Below are positions 48,312 to 57,999 of a stretch of DNA of 64,000 bases, piece by piece. Position 1 is the first letter of the stretch; each line of letters begins with the position of its first letter. The translations under genes and the position numbers were made by a program. The notes below the pieces were generated by a model. The model saw nothing but the letters and a program-made list of their open reading frames with translations, ran no database searches and was not told the DNA's origin. Source of the DNA: Paraherbaspirillum soli (GTDB lineage: Bacteria; Pseudomonadota; Gammaproteobacteria; Burkholderiales; Burkholderiaceae_D). The stretch lies in assembly GCF_042654985.1 (NCBI RefSeq), contig NZ_JBHSMT010000031.1:62001-126000 (forward strand), given 5' to 3'.

Positions 48312-49496
48312 TTAATCGGCTTGCTTGCGCAGAAAAGCCGGAATGTCGTAGGTTTCCATGCCATTCTTTTCCAGTGCGCGCACCGTGTCGGAGGCCGACT
48401 CGCGACGCCATACCGCCGGCGCCTTCATGCCTTCAAACGAAGTGCTGCCATGCCCCACCCCGACAGTCGCCTGACCGTGTTGCATCATTGGCTCATTGTG
48501 AGTACCGGTACGCAGCATCGGCGTTTGCACCAGTTGCACCGCCTTGCGCGCCCGGCCCAAGCCAGTGGCCACCACGGTCACGCGAATGTCGTCGCCCATG
48601 CTTTCGTCGTAAGCGATGCCTTGTGCAATCGATGCATCCGGAGCCGCGAACGCGCGCACGGTCGACATCACTTCCTTGATTTCCTTACCCTTCAGGCTGC
48701 GGCTGGCAGTAACGTTGACCAGGACGCCGCGAGCACCTGACAGGTCGATGCCGTCCAGCAGCGGCGAGGCGACCGCCTGCTCCGCAGCCAGACGCGCGCG
48801 ATCCACGCCGGATGCGGTCGCGGTTCCCATCATCGCCTTGCCTTGTTCGCCCATGATGGTCTTGACGTCGTTGAAGTCGACGTTGATGTGGCCCGGGACG
48901 TTGATGATTTCGGCAATCCCGGCGACGGCGTTATTGAGCACGTCGTCGGCGTGTTGCAGCCATTCCATCATGCTGTCGTCTTCATAAATCTCTTCGAGCT
49001 TTTCGTTGAGGATGATGATCAGCGAATCAACGTGCTGGGACAACGCTTCCAGACCTTCGTCGGCGACGTCCATGCACTTCTGGCCTTCATACGAGAACGG
49101 CTTCGACACCACCGCTACCGTCAGCGCGCCTTGCTCCTTGGCGATCTGCGCTACCACCGGTGCGGCGCCGGTGCCGGTGCCGCCGCCCATGCCGGCGGCA
49201 ATAAACACCATGTGCGCGCCGCGCAAGGCATCTTCGATGCGGCCGCGCGATTCTTCCGCCAGCTGGCGGCCGACGGACGGCTTCATGCCGGCGCCGAGGC
49301 CGGTATCGCCGATTTGAATCACGTTGTGCGCCTTCGATTGCTTGAGCGCCTGCGCATCAGTATTGGCGGCGATGAACTCAACGCCGGACACGCCCTTGTT
49401 AATCATATGTTGGACCGCATTGCCGCCCGCGCCACCGACGCCAACGACTTTAATCACGGTGCCCAGAGTTGCATTGTCAAGCATATCGATTTCCAT
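48312..49496 (-). CDS. ftsZ: Cell division GTPase FtsZ
   Basis: Tubulin-like GTPase that forms the Z ring. The 394 residues contain GGGTGTGAAPVVA (the tubulin signature, about 107-119), the T7 loop region DFNDVKTIM, a variable linker (about 320-380) and the C-terminal FtsA/ZipA-binding tail DIPAFLRKQAD. The start MEIDMLDNATLG at 49496 is supported by AAGGAA seven bases upstream. Last gene of the dcw cluster, 133 bases after ftsA, with a terminator downstream. Confidence 0.99.
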   Translation of the reverse strand: MEIDMLDNATLGTVIKVVGVGGAGGNAVQHMINKGVSGVEFIAANTDAQALKQSKAHNVIQIGDTGLGAGMKPSVGRQLAEESRGRIEDALRGAHMVFIAAGMGGGTGTGAAPVVAQIAKEQGALTVAVVSKPFSYEGQKCMDVADEGLEALSQHVDSLIIILNEKLEEIYEDDSMMEWLQHADDVLNNAVAGIAEIINVPGHINVDFNDVKTIMGEQGKAMMGTATASGVDRARLAAEQAVASPLLDGIDLSGARGVLVNVTASRSLKGKEIKEVMSTVRAFAAPDASIAQGIAYDESMGDDIRVTVVATGLGRARKAVQLVQTPMLRTGTHNEPMMQHGQATVGVGHGSTSFEGMKAPAVWRRESASDTVRALEKNGMETYDIPAFLRKQAD

Positions 49497-49629
49497 GATA
49501 TTTCCTTATAAAGTTGCAGCATCCAGTCAGTAGGCATCACACGCTGTGAGACCTAGCAACTGACAACTGCGCGTTACATAAACAACGTTAAAGACAACTG
49601 AAACCAATGCCTACGGCAGGTTAAAGCAC

Positions 49630-50862
49630 TTAAAAATTACCCAAGAACCATTCCTTCATGCGCTGCCAGATGGCTTTGGCAGAACCTTCCTGACGCGTCA
49701 CGATGTAACCGCGCAGGTATTGTTTTTTCGCTTCCAGCAGCAAACCCAGCACGGTCGAATAGCGCGGGCTGCGCACGACGTCCGCCAGCTGGCCGCTGTA
49801 TTCCGGCGTGCCGAGACGCGCCGGTTTCAGGAAAATATCTTCGGCCAGTTCGATCATGCCAGGCATGATTGCCGAGCCGCCGGTCAGCACGATGCCGCTG
49901 GATAAGACTTCTTCGTATCCGGACTCGCGCACCACCTGATGCACCAGCGCGAACAACTCTTCCACCCGCGGCTCGATCACGGCGGCCAATGCCTGACGCG
50001 ACAAAGTGCGCGGATTGCGATCGCCCAAGCCCGGCACTTCCAGCGTTTCGTTAGGGTCCGCCAGAATCTGCTTGGCGACGCCATAACGCAATTTGATTTC
50101 TTCCGCCTCGCTGGTCGGCGTGCGCAATGCCATCGCGATGTCGTTGGTAATCTGGTCGCCGGCAATCGGAATCACCGCGGTATGCCGAATCGCGCCCTCG
50201 GTAAACACTGCGACGTCGGTGGTGCCGCCGCCGATATCCACCAGCACCACGCCCAGCTCTTTCTCATCCGAGGTCAGCACCGCATCGGCAGCCGCCATCG
50301 GTTGCAGGATCAGGTCGGACACTTCCAGACCGCAACGACGCACGCACTTGACGATGTTTTGCACCGCCGACACGGCGCCGGTCACGATATGCACCTTGAC
50401 CTCAAGCCGGATGCCGCTCATGCCGATCGGTTCGCGCACGTCTTCCTGACTGTCGACGATGAATTCCTGCGGTACGGTATGCAGCAATTGCTGATCGGTC
50501 GGGATATTGACGGCCTTGGCGGTTTCTATAACGCGCGAGACGTCGGCGGCGCTGACTTCCTTGTCCTTGATCGCCACCATGCCGCTTGAATTGAAGCTGC
50601 GAATATGGCTGCCCGCGATGCCGGTGTAGACATTGCGGATCTTGCAGTCAGCCATCAGCTCGGCCTCTTCCAGCGCGCGCTGGATCGACTCGACCGTGGC
50701 CTCGATATTGACCACCACGCCTTTCTTCAGCCCCTTGGATTCGGCCTGGCCCAGTCCAATGACTTCATGCCGCCCGTCGGGCAATACCTCGGCCACAACC
50801 GCCACCACTTTGGCGGTGCCGATGTCCAGACCGACGATCAAATTTTTAGCGTCTTTTGTCAT
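49630..50862 (-). CDS. ftsA: Cell division protein FtsA
   Basis: Actin-like protein that tethers FtsZ to the membrane. There are 410 residues from ATG 50862 (MTKDAKNLIVGLDIGTAKV). Phosphate-binding loops are LDIGTAKVVAVV and VDIGGGTTDVAVF, and the C-terminal amphipathic membrane-targeting helix is GSAKAIWQRMKEWFLGNF. The longer frame to 50910 overlaps ftsQ and is rejected. It begins 10 bases after the ftsQ stop. Confidence 0.97.
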   Translation of the reverse strand: MTKDAKNLIVGLDIGTAKVVAVVAEVLPDGRHEVIGLGQAESKGLKKGVVVNIEATVESIQRALEEAELMADCKIRNVYTGIAGSHIRSFNSSGMVAIKDKEVSAADVSRVIETAKAVNIPTDQQLLHTVPQEFIVDSQEDVREPIGMSGIRLEVKVHIVTGAVSAVQNIVKCVRRCGLEVSDLILQPMAAADAVLTSDEKELGVVLVDIGGGTTDVAVFTEGAIRHTAVIPIAGDQITNDIAMALRTPTSEAEEIKLRYGVAKQILADPNETLEVPGLGDRNPRTLSRQALAAVIEPRVEELFALVHQVVRESGYEEVLSSGIVLTGGSAIMPGMIELAEDIFLKPARLGTPEYSGQLADVVRSPRYSTVLGLLLEAKKQYLRGYIVTRQEGSAKAIWQRMKEWFLGNF

Positions 50863-50872
50863 AGTGTTTCGT

Positions 50873-51640
50873 TTATTTTTTCTTGCTTCCCAATCCGGAG
50901 GCCAAACCACTAGCCTTTAGCGCCAGACCATTCGGATACCGCATATCCACGCTTTCAATCCGGTTCTGCAGACGCGTCAGCAATTGCGGATAAATCTGGA
51001 CCAGTCGACCGACCCGGTCCTTCAGCGTGTTCTTGTCCTGTTCGCGTCCCAATTCCACCGCCATGCCATTACTCAGCTTGACCGCCCATGCATAGCGGCT
51101 CGACAGATTCACTTCGACCGGGCTTAGCGCCAGCGGCTCAAACCATTGCCGGAAATCCGCCAGCCGCGCCACCACGTCCTTCTCGCTGCCGGCCGGACCG
51201 GAGAACCGCAACAAGGCGCCGTCTTCTTCCGCTTCGTCCAGATTGGCCGTAAACAAATCGCCATGCACCGACAGCAAACGGCCATCGTCGTCCCAGGTGC
51301 CGAGCGCCTGATGCTCTTCCAGCGTCACGATCAATTTATTCGGCCATTCACGCTGGACCGCCGCCTTGCGCACCCAAGGCACGGATTCGAACGCGGTACG
51401 CACCGTGTCCAGGTTAGCGGTAAAGAAATTGCCCTTGATCCGAGGCAGTGCGCTGGCGCGGATGGTCAATGGATTGATCCGTCGCAGCTCGCTACGTTCA
51501 GCGCCTTCCACCCGAATCACCTTCAACGTAAACATCGGCCGCTGCGCCAGCCACCAGATGCCCGACGCCAGCAATGCGAGCGCCACCAGGCCAAACAAGG
51601 CGCTGGAGATTGCGTTCAACATTTTGATGTCTTGCCACAT
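50873..51640 (-). CDS. ftsQ: Cell division protein FtsQ
   Basis: Bitopic divisome protein that recruits FtsL and FtsB. The 255 residues have a short cytoplasmic end, one transmembrane helix (about 11-30), a POTRA domain (about 33-105, FTLKVIRVEGAERSEL) and the beta domain. It sits between ddl and ftsA in the standard order. Confidence 0.95.
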   Translation of the reverse strand: MWQDIKMLNAISSALFGLVALALLASGIWWLAQRPMFTLKVIRVEGAERSELRRINPLTIRASALPRIKGNFFTANLDTVRTAFESVPWVRKAAVQREWPNKLIVTLEEHQALGTWDDDGRLLSVHGDLFTANLDEAEEDGALLRFSGPAGSEKDVVARLADFRQWFEPLALSPVEVNLSSRYAWAVKLSNGMAVELGREQDKNTLKDRVGRLVQIYPQLLTRLQNRIESVDMRYPNGLALKASGLASGLGSKKK

Positions 51641-51728
51641 GGTTGGTTATCGTCTTTATCTCTGACTTATTGAGCCGATTACGTAAATTTAGGTAAATAC
51701 CCGCTTGTTTATTTTTTCCGCGCCACGC

Positions 51729-52715
51729 TCAGATCGGCGCCCAGTCTTTCGAAGGCGTCAAATCGAGTGCGGCCGAACTCAAGATCTCGACGCATAAATC
51801 TTCATAGCTGACCCCGGCGGCCTTGGCCGACATCGGCACCAGCGAATGACTGGTCATGCCCGGCGAGGTATTGATCTCCAGCAGGAAAGGCTCGTTGTCC
51901 GCAGCGCGCAGCATAAAGTCCACGCGCGACCAGCCCACGCATCCGAGCGCATTGAATGCCTGCACCGCCAGCGCCTGTATCCGTTGCGTCAACGCCTCAT
52001 CCAACGGCGCCGGACAGAGATACTGGGTGTCGTCGGTAAAGTATTTATGCTGATAGTCGTAGTTGCCTTCCGGCGCACGAATCTCGACGATAGGCAACGC
52101 GCGGGCGTCGCGTCCGGCGCCCAGCACCGGCACGGTCAACTCGCGGCCGCTGATGAATTCCTCCGCCAGCACCACTTCATCGTATTTGGCGCACAGCGCG
52201 AAACCGTCATCCATCCCGGCGCGATCCGTCACCTTGCTGATGCCGATGGTGGAACCTTCGTGCGGCGCCTTCAGCATCAGCGGCAGGCCCAGCACATCCG
52301 GCACTTGCTGCAATTCTGCGGGCGAGGTGGTTTTCGAATCCAGCACCGCAAAACGCGGCGTCGGCAAGCCCATGCTTTGCCAGATGCGCTTGGTCATGAC
52401 CTTATCCATCGCAATCGCGGACGCCATGACGCCGGGACCTGTGTAAGGAATGCCCAGCTGCTCCAATGCGCCTTGCAAGGTGCCGTCTTCGCCGTAACGT
52501 CCGTGCAATGCGATAAACACGCGATCGAATTTTTCCGCCGCCAGTTCCGCCAGACTGCGCTGCGCCGGATCGAAGGGGTAGGCATCCACGCCGCGGCTTT
52601 GCAAAGCCTGCAGCACCCCGGCTCCAGACATATTGGAGACTTCGCGCTCGGCCGAACGGCCGCCGAACAACACTCCGACTTTCCCGAATTGATTAGCCAT
52701 AATTTGTTTACTCAT
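51729..52715 (-). CDS. ddl: D-alanine--D-alanine ligase
   Basis: ATP-grasp ligase making the D-Ala-D-Ala dipeptide joined by MurF. The 328 residues contain GVLFGGRSAEREVS, HGRYGEDGTLQGALE, the grasp loop LKAPHEGSTIGISKV and the C-terminal LEINTSPGMTSHSLVP that binds Mg and ADP. The start is ATG 52715, or 52700 (MANQFGKVGVLFGG); the ribosome-binding site does not settle it. It is 37 bases after murC. Confidence 0.96.
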   Translation of the reverse strand: MSKQIMANQFGKVGVLFGGRSAEREVSNMSGAGVLQALQSRGVDAYPFDPAQRSLAELAAEKFDRVFIALHGRYGEDGTLQGALEQLGIPYTGPGVMASAIAMDKVMTKRIWQSMGLPTPRFAVLDSKTTSPAELQQVPDVLGLPLMLKAPHEGSTIGISKVTDRAGMDDGFALCAKYDEVVLAEEFISGRELTVPVLGAGRDARALPIVEIRAPEGNYDYQHKYFTDDTQYLCPAPLDEALTQRIQALAVQAFNALGCVGWSRVDFMLRAADNEPFLLEINTSPGMTSHSLVPMSAKAAGVSYEDLCVEILSSAALDLTPSKDWAPI

Positions 52716-52752
52716 CTCTTTCGATTGTCTTTGCTACTCAGTGATTGACCGG

Positions 52753-54159
52753 TTACGGCTCAAGCAATTTCGCCAATTTGGCCGGCACGCCGCTGATCGA
52801 GCCGGCGCCCATCGTCATCACCACGTCACCGTCGCGAGCGATGTTGAGGATGGCCGCCGGCATGTCTGCGATGTCTTCGACAAATACCAATTCCGCCATG
52901 CCGGCCACCCGCAATGCGTGCGCCAGCGCGCGACCGTCGGCGGCCACCAGCGGCGATTCGCCGGCGGCGTACACCTCGGCCAGCACCAGTACATCGACGG
53001 TGGCCAACACTTTGACAAAATCTTCAAACAGGTCGCGGGTGCGGGTGTAGCGGTGCGGCTGAAACGCCAGCACCAGCCGCCGTCCGGGATAAGCGCCGCG
53101 CGCCGCCTGGATGGTGGCGGCGGTTTCCACCGGATGATGGCCGTAATCGTCCACCAGCGCGAACTCGCCGGTAGTCTTGCCGTCGGCGTCGTGCAACTTG
53201 ATTTCGCCGTAGCGGGTGAAGCGGCGGCCGACGCCGTTAAATTCGGTCAACGCCTGTTGAATCGCGGCGTCAGCGACGCCCAATTCGCGAGCGATGGCAA
53301 TCGCTGCGCAGGCGTTCTGGACGTTGTGCATGCCCGGCTGGTTAAGGCTGATCGGCATCGCCGCATAGCCTTTCTGGATCACCGTGAATTGCATGTGGCC
53401 GGCCACCGCCTTGGCGTCGATCGCACGCACATCGGCATCCTCATGGAAGCCGTAGGTGGTAATCAGTTTGGAAATCTGCGGCATGATTTCCCGCACGTTG
53501 GCATCGTCCAGGCACAACACGGCCACGCCGTAAAACGGCAGACGCTGGGTGAACTCGACGAAAGCCTGTTTCAGCTTGTTGAAATCGTGATCGTAGGTTT
53601 CCATGTGATCGGCATCGATGTTCGTGATGACTTCGATCACCGGCGACAAATTCAGGAAAGAGGCATCAGACTCGTCGGCCTCGGCCACGATGAAATCGCC
53701 CGAGCCCAGTTTGGCGTTGGCGCCAGCGCTGGTCAGGCGGCCGCCAATCACAAACGTCGGGTCCAGTCCGCCTTGCGCCAGGATGCTGGCAACCAGGCTG
53801 GTGGTGGTGGTTTTGCCGTGCGTACCGGCAATCGCGATACCGCGCTTGAGACGCATCAACTCCGCCAACATGACGGCCCGTGGCACGATAGGGATATGTT
53901 TTTCGCGCGCGGCGACGACTTCCGGATTGTCGGCCTGCACCGCGGTCGACGTGACGATCGCGTGCGCCTGCTCGATGTTCTTGGCCGCATGGCCTTGCGT
54001 CACCTTGGCGCCGAGGCTGATCAGGCGACGGGTCGCGGCATTGCTGCCGAGATCGGAGCCCGATACGGTATAGCCAAGGTTCAATAACACCTCGGCGATG
54101 CCGCTCATACCGCTGCCGCCGATGCCGACGAAATGGATATTCTTTACTTTGTGTTTCAT
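52753..54159 (-). CDS. murC: UDP-N-acetylmuramate--L-alanine ligase
   Basis: Adds the first amino acid of the stem peptide. The 468 residues have GIGGSGMSGIAEVLLN (nucleotide-sugar binding), the ATP loop AGTHGKTTTTSLVAS (about 117-131) and a C-terminal ligase domain with DDYGHHPVE. The start overlaps the murG stop by four bases (ATGA). Confidence 0.98.
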   Translation of the reverse strand: MKHKVKNIHFVGIGGSGMSGIAEVLLNLGYTVSGSDLGSNAATRRLISLGAKVTQGHAAKNIEQAHAIVTSTAVQADNPEVVAAREKHIPIVPRAVMLAELMRLKRGIAIAGTHGKTTTTSLVASILAQGGLDPTFVIGGRLTSAGANAKLGSGDFIVAEADESDASFLNLSPVIEVITNIDADHMETYDHDFNKLKQAFVEFTQRLPFYGVAVLCLDDANVREIMPQISKLITTYGFHEDADVRAIDAKAVAGHMQFTVIQKGYAAMPISLNQPGMHNVQNACAAIAIARELGVADAAIQQALTEFNGVGRRFTRYGEIKLHDADGKTTGEFALVDDYGHHPVETAATIQAARGAYPGRRLVLAFQPHRYTRTRDLFEDFVKVLATVDVLVLAEVYAAGESPLVAADGRALAHALRVAGMAELVFVEDIADMPAAILNIARDGDVVMTMGAGSISGVPAKLAKLLEP

Positions 54160-55232
54160 ACATCACCTGCCAATTCTTCAAGTACCTGCGCGATGGCCTG
54201 ATTCGCATCGCGCCTGCCGTTTTCATATGCTGCCTGTGCCATCGTTTGGCAGTCCTGACGCGAGGTCTGCATCAACAACGCGGCCAGGCGTTCTTTATTC
54301 AATTCCGTTTGCGGCAAATGGATTGCCGCTTGCTGATTCGCCATCCAGCGCGCGTTTTCGCGCTGATGCGAAGTGGTCGATGCCACCAGCGGCACCAGCA
54401 CGCTGGCGACGCCGGCCGCGGTCAGTTCCGACACCGTGATCGCGCCTGCGCGACAAAGCACCAGATCGGCATCGGCATAACGGCGCGGCATGTCGTCGAT
54501 AAACGCCACCACTTCCGCCGTCACGCCGGCCGCCGCATAAGCGTTGCGCAAGGCATCGATATGCTGCTTGCCGGATTGATGCGTCACGCTCGGCCGCGAT
54601 TCGGCCGGAATCAAGGCCAGTGCTGCCGGCAAGCAATCGTTGAGCGCCTTCGCGCCCAGGCTGCCGCCGACCACCAACAAGCGCAGCGGCCCGCTGCGAC
54701 CGCCATAACGCTGCGCCGGCAGCGGCAGCGCCATGATTTCCCGGCGCACCGGGTTGCCGGTCACCAGCGCCTTTTTTGCGGCCCGGCCGAAATCCGCCGG
54801 GAAACCGAACAACACGCGCTGCGCCAGCGGCGTCAGGGTTTTGTTCGACAACAGCAACGCCGCATCGGCATTCACCAGCACCAGCGGCACGCCGCGCAAG
54901 CGCGCCATCGCACCGCCCGGCACCGTCACATAGCCGCCCATCCCCAGCACCACATCGGCCTGGCGGCGGCCGATGATGCCGAAGCACGCCGGGAAACTGA
55001 GCAACAGCCGCCACACGCCGCGCAAGGTATGCAGCCAGCCTTTGCCGCGCAATCCGGAAAATTCAATCCGGTCCATCTCGATAGCATGGCGCGGCACCAG
55101 CTCGCATTCCATGCCATGCGTTGTTCCCAGCCACGTCACTTGCCAGCCGCGAGCGCGCATCGTGTCGGCAATCGCCAGCCCCGGGAAGATATGCCCGCCG
55201 GTACCGGCCGCCATGATCAATAAGCGCTTCAT
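54156..55232 (-). CDS. murG: Lipid II synthase MurG (GlcNAc transferase)
   Basis: Peripheral membrane GT-B glycosyltransferase that converts lipid I to lipid II. The 358 residues start with the G-loop MAAGTGGHIFPGLAIAD. A second G-loop is VVGGSLGAKALND, and the UDP-GlcNAc-binding segment VLCRAGAITVSELTAAG lies in the C-domain. The start overlaps the ftsW stop by four bases and its stop overlaps the murC start by four. Confidence 0.97.
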   Translation of the reverse strand: MKRLLIMAAGTGGHIFPGLAIADTMRARGWQVTWLGTTHGMECELVPRHAIEMDRIEFSGLRGKGWLHTLRGVWRLLLSFPACFGIIGRRQADVVLGMGGYVTVPGGAMARLRGVPLVLVNADAALLLSNKTLTPLAQRVLFGFPADFGRAAKKALVTGNPVRREIMALPLPAQRYGGRSGPLRLLVVGGSLGAKALNDCLPAALALIPAESRPSVTHQSGKQHIDALRNAYAAAGVTAEVVAFIDDMPRRYADADLVLCRAGAITVSELTAAGVASVLVPLVASTTSHQRENARWMANQQAAIHLPQTELNKERLAALLMQTSRQDCQTMAQAAYENGRRDANQAIAQVLEELAGDV

Positions 55233-56464
55233 GACCGTCCTCCCCGCATCATGACCCGGTTCTCGTAGTCGATGCGCAACAGGATTGCCAGGCCGATGCA
55301 GTTGATCAGCACGCCGGAGCCGCCGTAACTCATCAGCGGCAAAGTCAGGCCTTTGGTCGGCAACAGTCCCAGATTGACGCCCATGTTGATAAAGGTTTGC
55401 ACCCCGATCCAGATGCCGATGCCCTTGGCGGTCAAGCCGGCAAATGTTTGTTCCATCGCGATCGCCTGCCGGCCGATTTCAAAGGCGCGCTTGATGATCC
55501 AGTAAAACAGCATGACCACCACCAGCACGCCGACAAAACCCAATTCCTCACCAATCACCGCCAACAAAAAGTCGGTATGCGCTTCCGGCAAATAATGCAA
55601 TTTCTCCACGCTGGCCCCGAGGCCGACGCCGAACAATTCGCCGCGTCCGAACGCGATCAGCGAGTGTGACAACTGGTAAGCCTTGCCCAGGGCGTTTTCC
55701 TCCGTCCACGGATTCAGGTAGGCAAAAATCCGCTCGCGACGCCACGGCGACAGCCAGATCACCAGCGTGAACAAGCCGGCCAGCACGGCGCCGATGCCGC
55801 CGAACCAGATGCCGTTGATGCCACCCAAAAACAGAATCCCCATCGCGATGCAGACGATCACGCCCAGCGCGCCGAGATCCGGCTCCAGCAACAACAGCAG
55901 ACCGACCACACCGACCGCAGCCGTCATCGGCAAGAAACCCTTGGTCAGCTTGTGCATCACTTGCTGCTTGCGCACCGTGTAGTTGGCTGCATACAAGACA
56001 ATGAATAGCTTCATTAATTCCGACGGCTGCAAATTAAATACGCGGAACGACAGCCAGCGCTTGGCGCCGTTGACCCCTCGCCCCAGGCCGGGCACCAGCA
56101 CCATCGCCAGCAATACCAGGGTAATCACGAACAAATAGGGCGCGGCCCGCTGCCAGGTAGCGATCGGGATACGGAATGTAAACAAGCCGGCGACCAGCGA
56201 GACGCCGATAAAAATCGCCTGCCGCACCAGGAAGTGGGCGTTGCTGTAGTTCGCATACTTGGGCGAGTCCGGCAACGCGATGGAGGCCGAGTACACCATG
56301 ACCAGTCCGAGCAGCATCAGCAGCACCACCACCCACACCAGCGGCTGGTCGTACTCCATCATTTTCGAACGCTGGGCGCCGGACTTCTGGCTGTCGAGCG
56401 TGCGCGGCCGGGACGCAGGGCTGTCCGCAGGCTTGGCCGAAAAAGATGGAAAGGCGAATTTCAT
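55229..56464 (-). CDS. ftsW: Septal SEDS glycosyltransferase FtsW
   Basis: Polymerises lipid II at the septum together with FtsI. The 411 residues begin with a basic Ser/Pro-rich cytoplasmic tail of about 45 residues, followed by about ten transmembrane helices. Conserved SEDS segments include NLQPSELMKLFIVLYAA, FLLAVIGEELGFVG and the C-terminal LPLMSYGGSGVL. It overlaps both neighbours (murD upstream, murG downstream) by four bases. Confidence 0.97.
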   Translation of the reverse strand: MKFAFPSFSAKPADSPASRPRTLDSQKSGAQRSKMMEYDQPLVWVVVLLMLLGLVMVYSASIALPDSPKYANYSNAHFLVRQAIFIGVSLVAGLFTFRIPIATWQRAAPYLFVITLVLLAMVLVPGLGRGVNGAKRWLSFRVFNLQPSELMKLFIVLYAANYTVRKQQVMHKLTKGFLPMTAAVGVVGLLLLLEPDLGALGVIVCIAMGILFLGGINGIWFGGIGAVLAGLFTLVIWLSPWRRERIFAYLNPWTEENALGKAYQLSHSLIAFGRGELFGVGLGASVEKLHYLPEAHTDFLLAVIGEELGFVGVLVVVMLFYWIIKRAFEIGRQAIAMEQTFAGLTAKGIGIWIGVQTFINMGVNLGLLPTKGLTLPLMSYGGSGVLINCIGLAILLRIDYENRVMMRGGRS

Positions 56465-57999
56465 AGGCCGACCTCGCCGCGCGACAAGGCCAGCTCGCGC
56501 ACCGCATCGACAAACACCTGGGCCCGATGCGCGTAATTACGGAACATGTCGAAACTGGCGCAAGCCGGCGACAGCAATACCGCGTCGCCTGGCTGTGCCA
56601 GCTCGGCAGCGCGCTGCACCGCTTGTTCCAGCGTCGCGCAGCTGACGATCTCGACCCTCGCTGCTTGCGTCCGGCTCTCAACCGCTACTTGAATTGCGGC
56701 GGCGTCGCGGCCGATCAAGACCAGCGCCCGACCATAAGTAGCCAGCGGCTCTGCCAATGGCGCAAAGTCCTGCCCTTTGCCGTCGCCGCCGGCGATCAAT
56801 ACCAGGCGGCTGGCATTGCCGTCGTTGTCGGAACCGCGACCGAGGCCGTTCAAGGCCGCTACCGTGGCGCCGACATTGGTGCCTTTGCTGTCGTCGTAGT
56901 ATTCGACGCCGCCGATGGTGGTCACCAGTTCGACCCGATGCGGCTCGCCGTGATACTCGCGCAGGCCGTGCAATAGCGGTGCGAACGGCAAGTCGATGGC
57001 GCGGCACAATGCCAGTGCCGCCAGCGCATTGGCTGCATTGTGGCGGCCGCGAATGCGCAGCGCATCGGCCGGCATCAGGCGTTTGATCGAGACCGGCAAT
57101 TCGGGCTGCTCTTTCTTGCCGCGTTTCTTTGCTTCCTTTTCAGTCTCTTCCGCCGGCACGGCTACCGTCAGCCATTGCATGCCGTGATCGCTGACCAGGC
57201 CGAAACAATCACCCTGGGTCGGCTCGTCGAAGCCGAAACTCAAGCTCTTCGACGTCTGGAACTGCATCACCAATGCATCGTCGCGGTTCAATACGCGCGT
57301 GGTATCGCTGCCGAAGATGCGCGCCTTGTCGGCCGCATAGGCCGCCATATCGCCATGCCAATCCAGATGGTCTTGCGTGATATTGAGGATGGTCGCGGCG
57401 TCGGCTTGCAGGCTGTAAGTGGTATGCAACTGGAAGCTCGACAATTCCAGCACCCAGACCTGCGGCAACGCGTTTTGCTCCAGTGCGGTGCGCAACACAT
57501 CCAGCGCGGCCGGACTGATATTGCCGGCCACCTGCACCGTCAAGCCGGCTCGTTCGCACAGCAAGCCGGTCAAACTGGTGACGGTGGTTTTGCCGTTGGT
57601 GCCGGTGATCGCAATCACTTTCGGCGCATACGCCTGACTCTCGCGCAATGCCGCCAGGGCTTGCGCGAATAGCTCGATCTCGCCCCATACCGGGATATTG
57701 GCGGCGGCCGCGGCTGGGATGATGTCCTTCAATTCCTTGCTTGGTATTAGGCCGGGACTGACTGCGACAAAGTCGATGCCGTCGAGCAAACTCGGAGCAA
57801 AACTGTCGCCGCCGCCGACAAATTCGACATCCGCTATCGCTTGCCGCAATTGCGGCAGGCGCTCAGGCGCACTGCGGGTATCGGCCACGCGCACGCTCGC
57901 GCCGCAGTGTGCCAGCCACAATGCGCATGCCAGGCCGGACTCGCCCAAGCCTAGTACCAGAACATGTTTACCCGTGTATGTCATGACCGCAGCGTTCAT
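56461..57999 (-). CDS. murD: UDP-N-acetylmuramoylalanine--D-glutamate ligase
   Basis: Adds D-Glu to UDP-MurNAc-L-Ala. Motifs are LVLGLGESGLACALWLA (N-domain), ATP loop ITGTNGKTTVTSL (about 131-143), DHLDWHG and, in the C-domain, YYDDSKGTNVGAT. At 512 residues it is longer than E. coli MurD (438). Part of the excess is a charged insert at about 261-281 (EETEKEAKKRGKKEQPE) inside the central domain. It overlaps mraY by one base and ftsW by four. Confidence 0.97.
   Translation of the reverse strand: MNAAVMTYTGKHVLVLGLGESGLACALWLAHCGASVRVADTRSAPERLPQLRQAIADVEFVGGGDSFAPSLLDGIDFVAVSPGLIPSKELKDIIPAAAAANIPVWGEIELFAQALAALRESQAYAPKVIAITGTNGKTTVTSLTGLLCERAGLTVQVAGNISPAALDVLRTALEQNALPQVWVLELSSFQLHTTYSLQADAATILNITQDHLDWHGDMAAYAADKARIFGSDTTRVLNRDDALVMQFQTSKSLSFGFDEPTQGDCFGLVSDHGMQWLTVAVPAEETEKEAKKRGKKEQPELPVSIKRLMPADALRIRGRHNAANALAALALCRAIDLPFAPLLHGLREYHGEPHRVELVTTIGGVEYYDDSKGTNVGATVAALNGLGRGSDNDGNASRLVLIAGGDGKGQDFAPLAEPLATYGRALVLIGRDAAAIQVAVESRTQAARVEIVSCATLEQAVQRAAELAQPGDAVLLSPACASFDMFRNYAHRAQVFVDAVRELALSRGEVGL

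Noticed and set aside
52741..54087. A 448-codon open frame antisense to murC, with similar long frames opposite murF, murE and ftsI
   Set aside because: Antisense shadows over intact cell-wall genes, with no domain signal.
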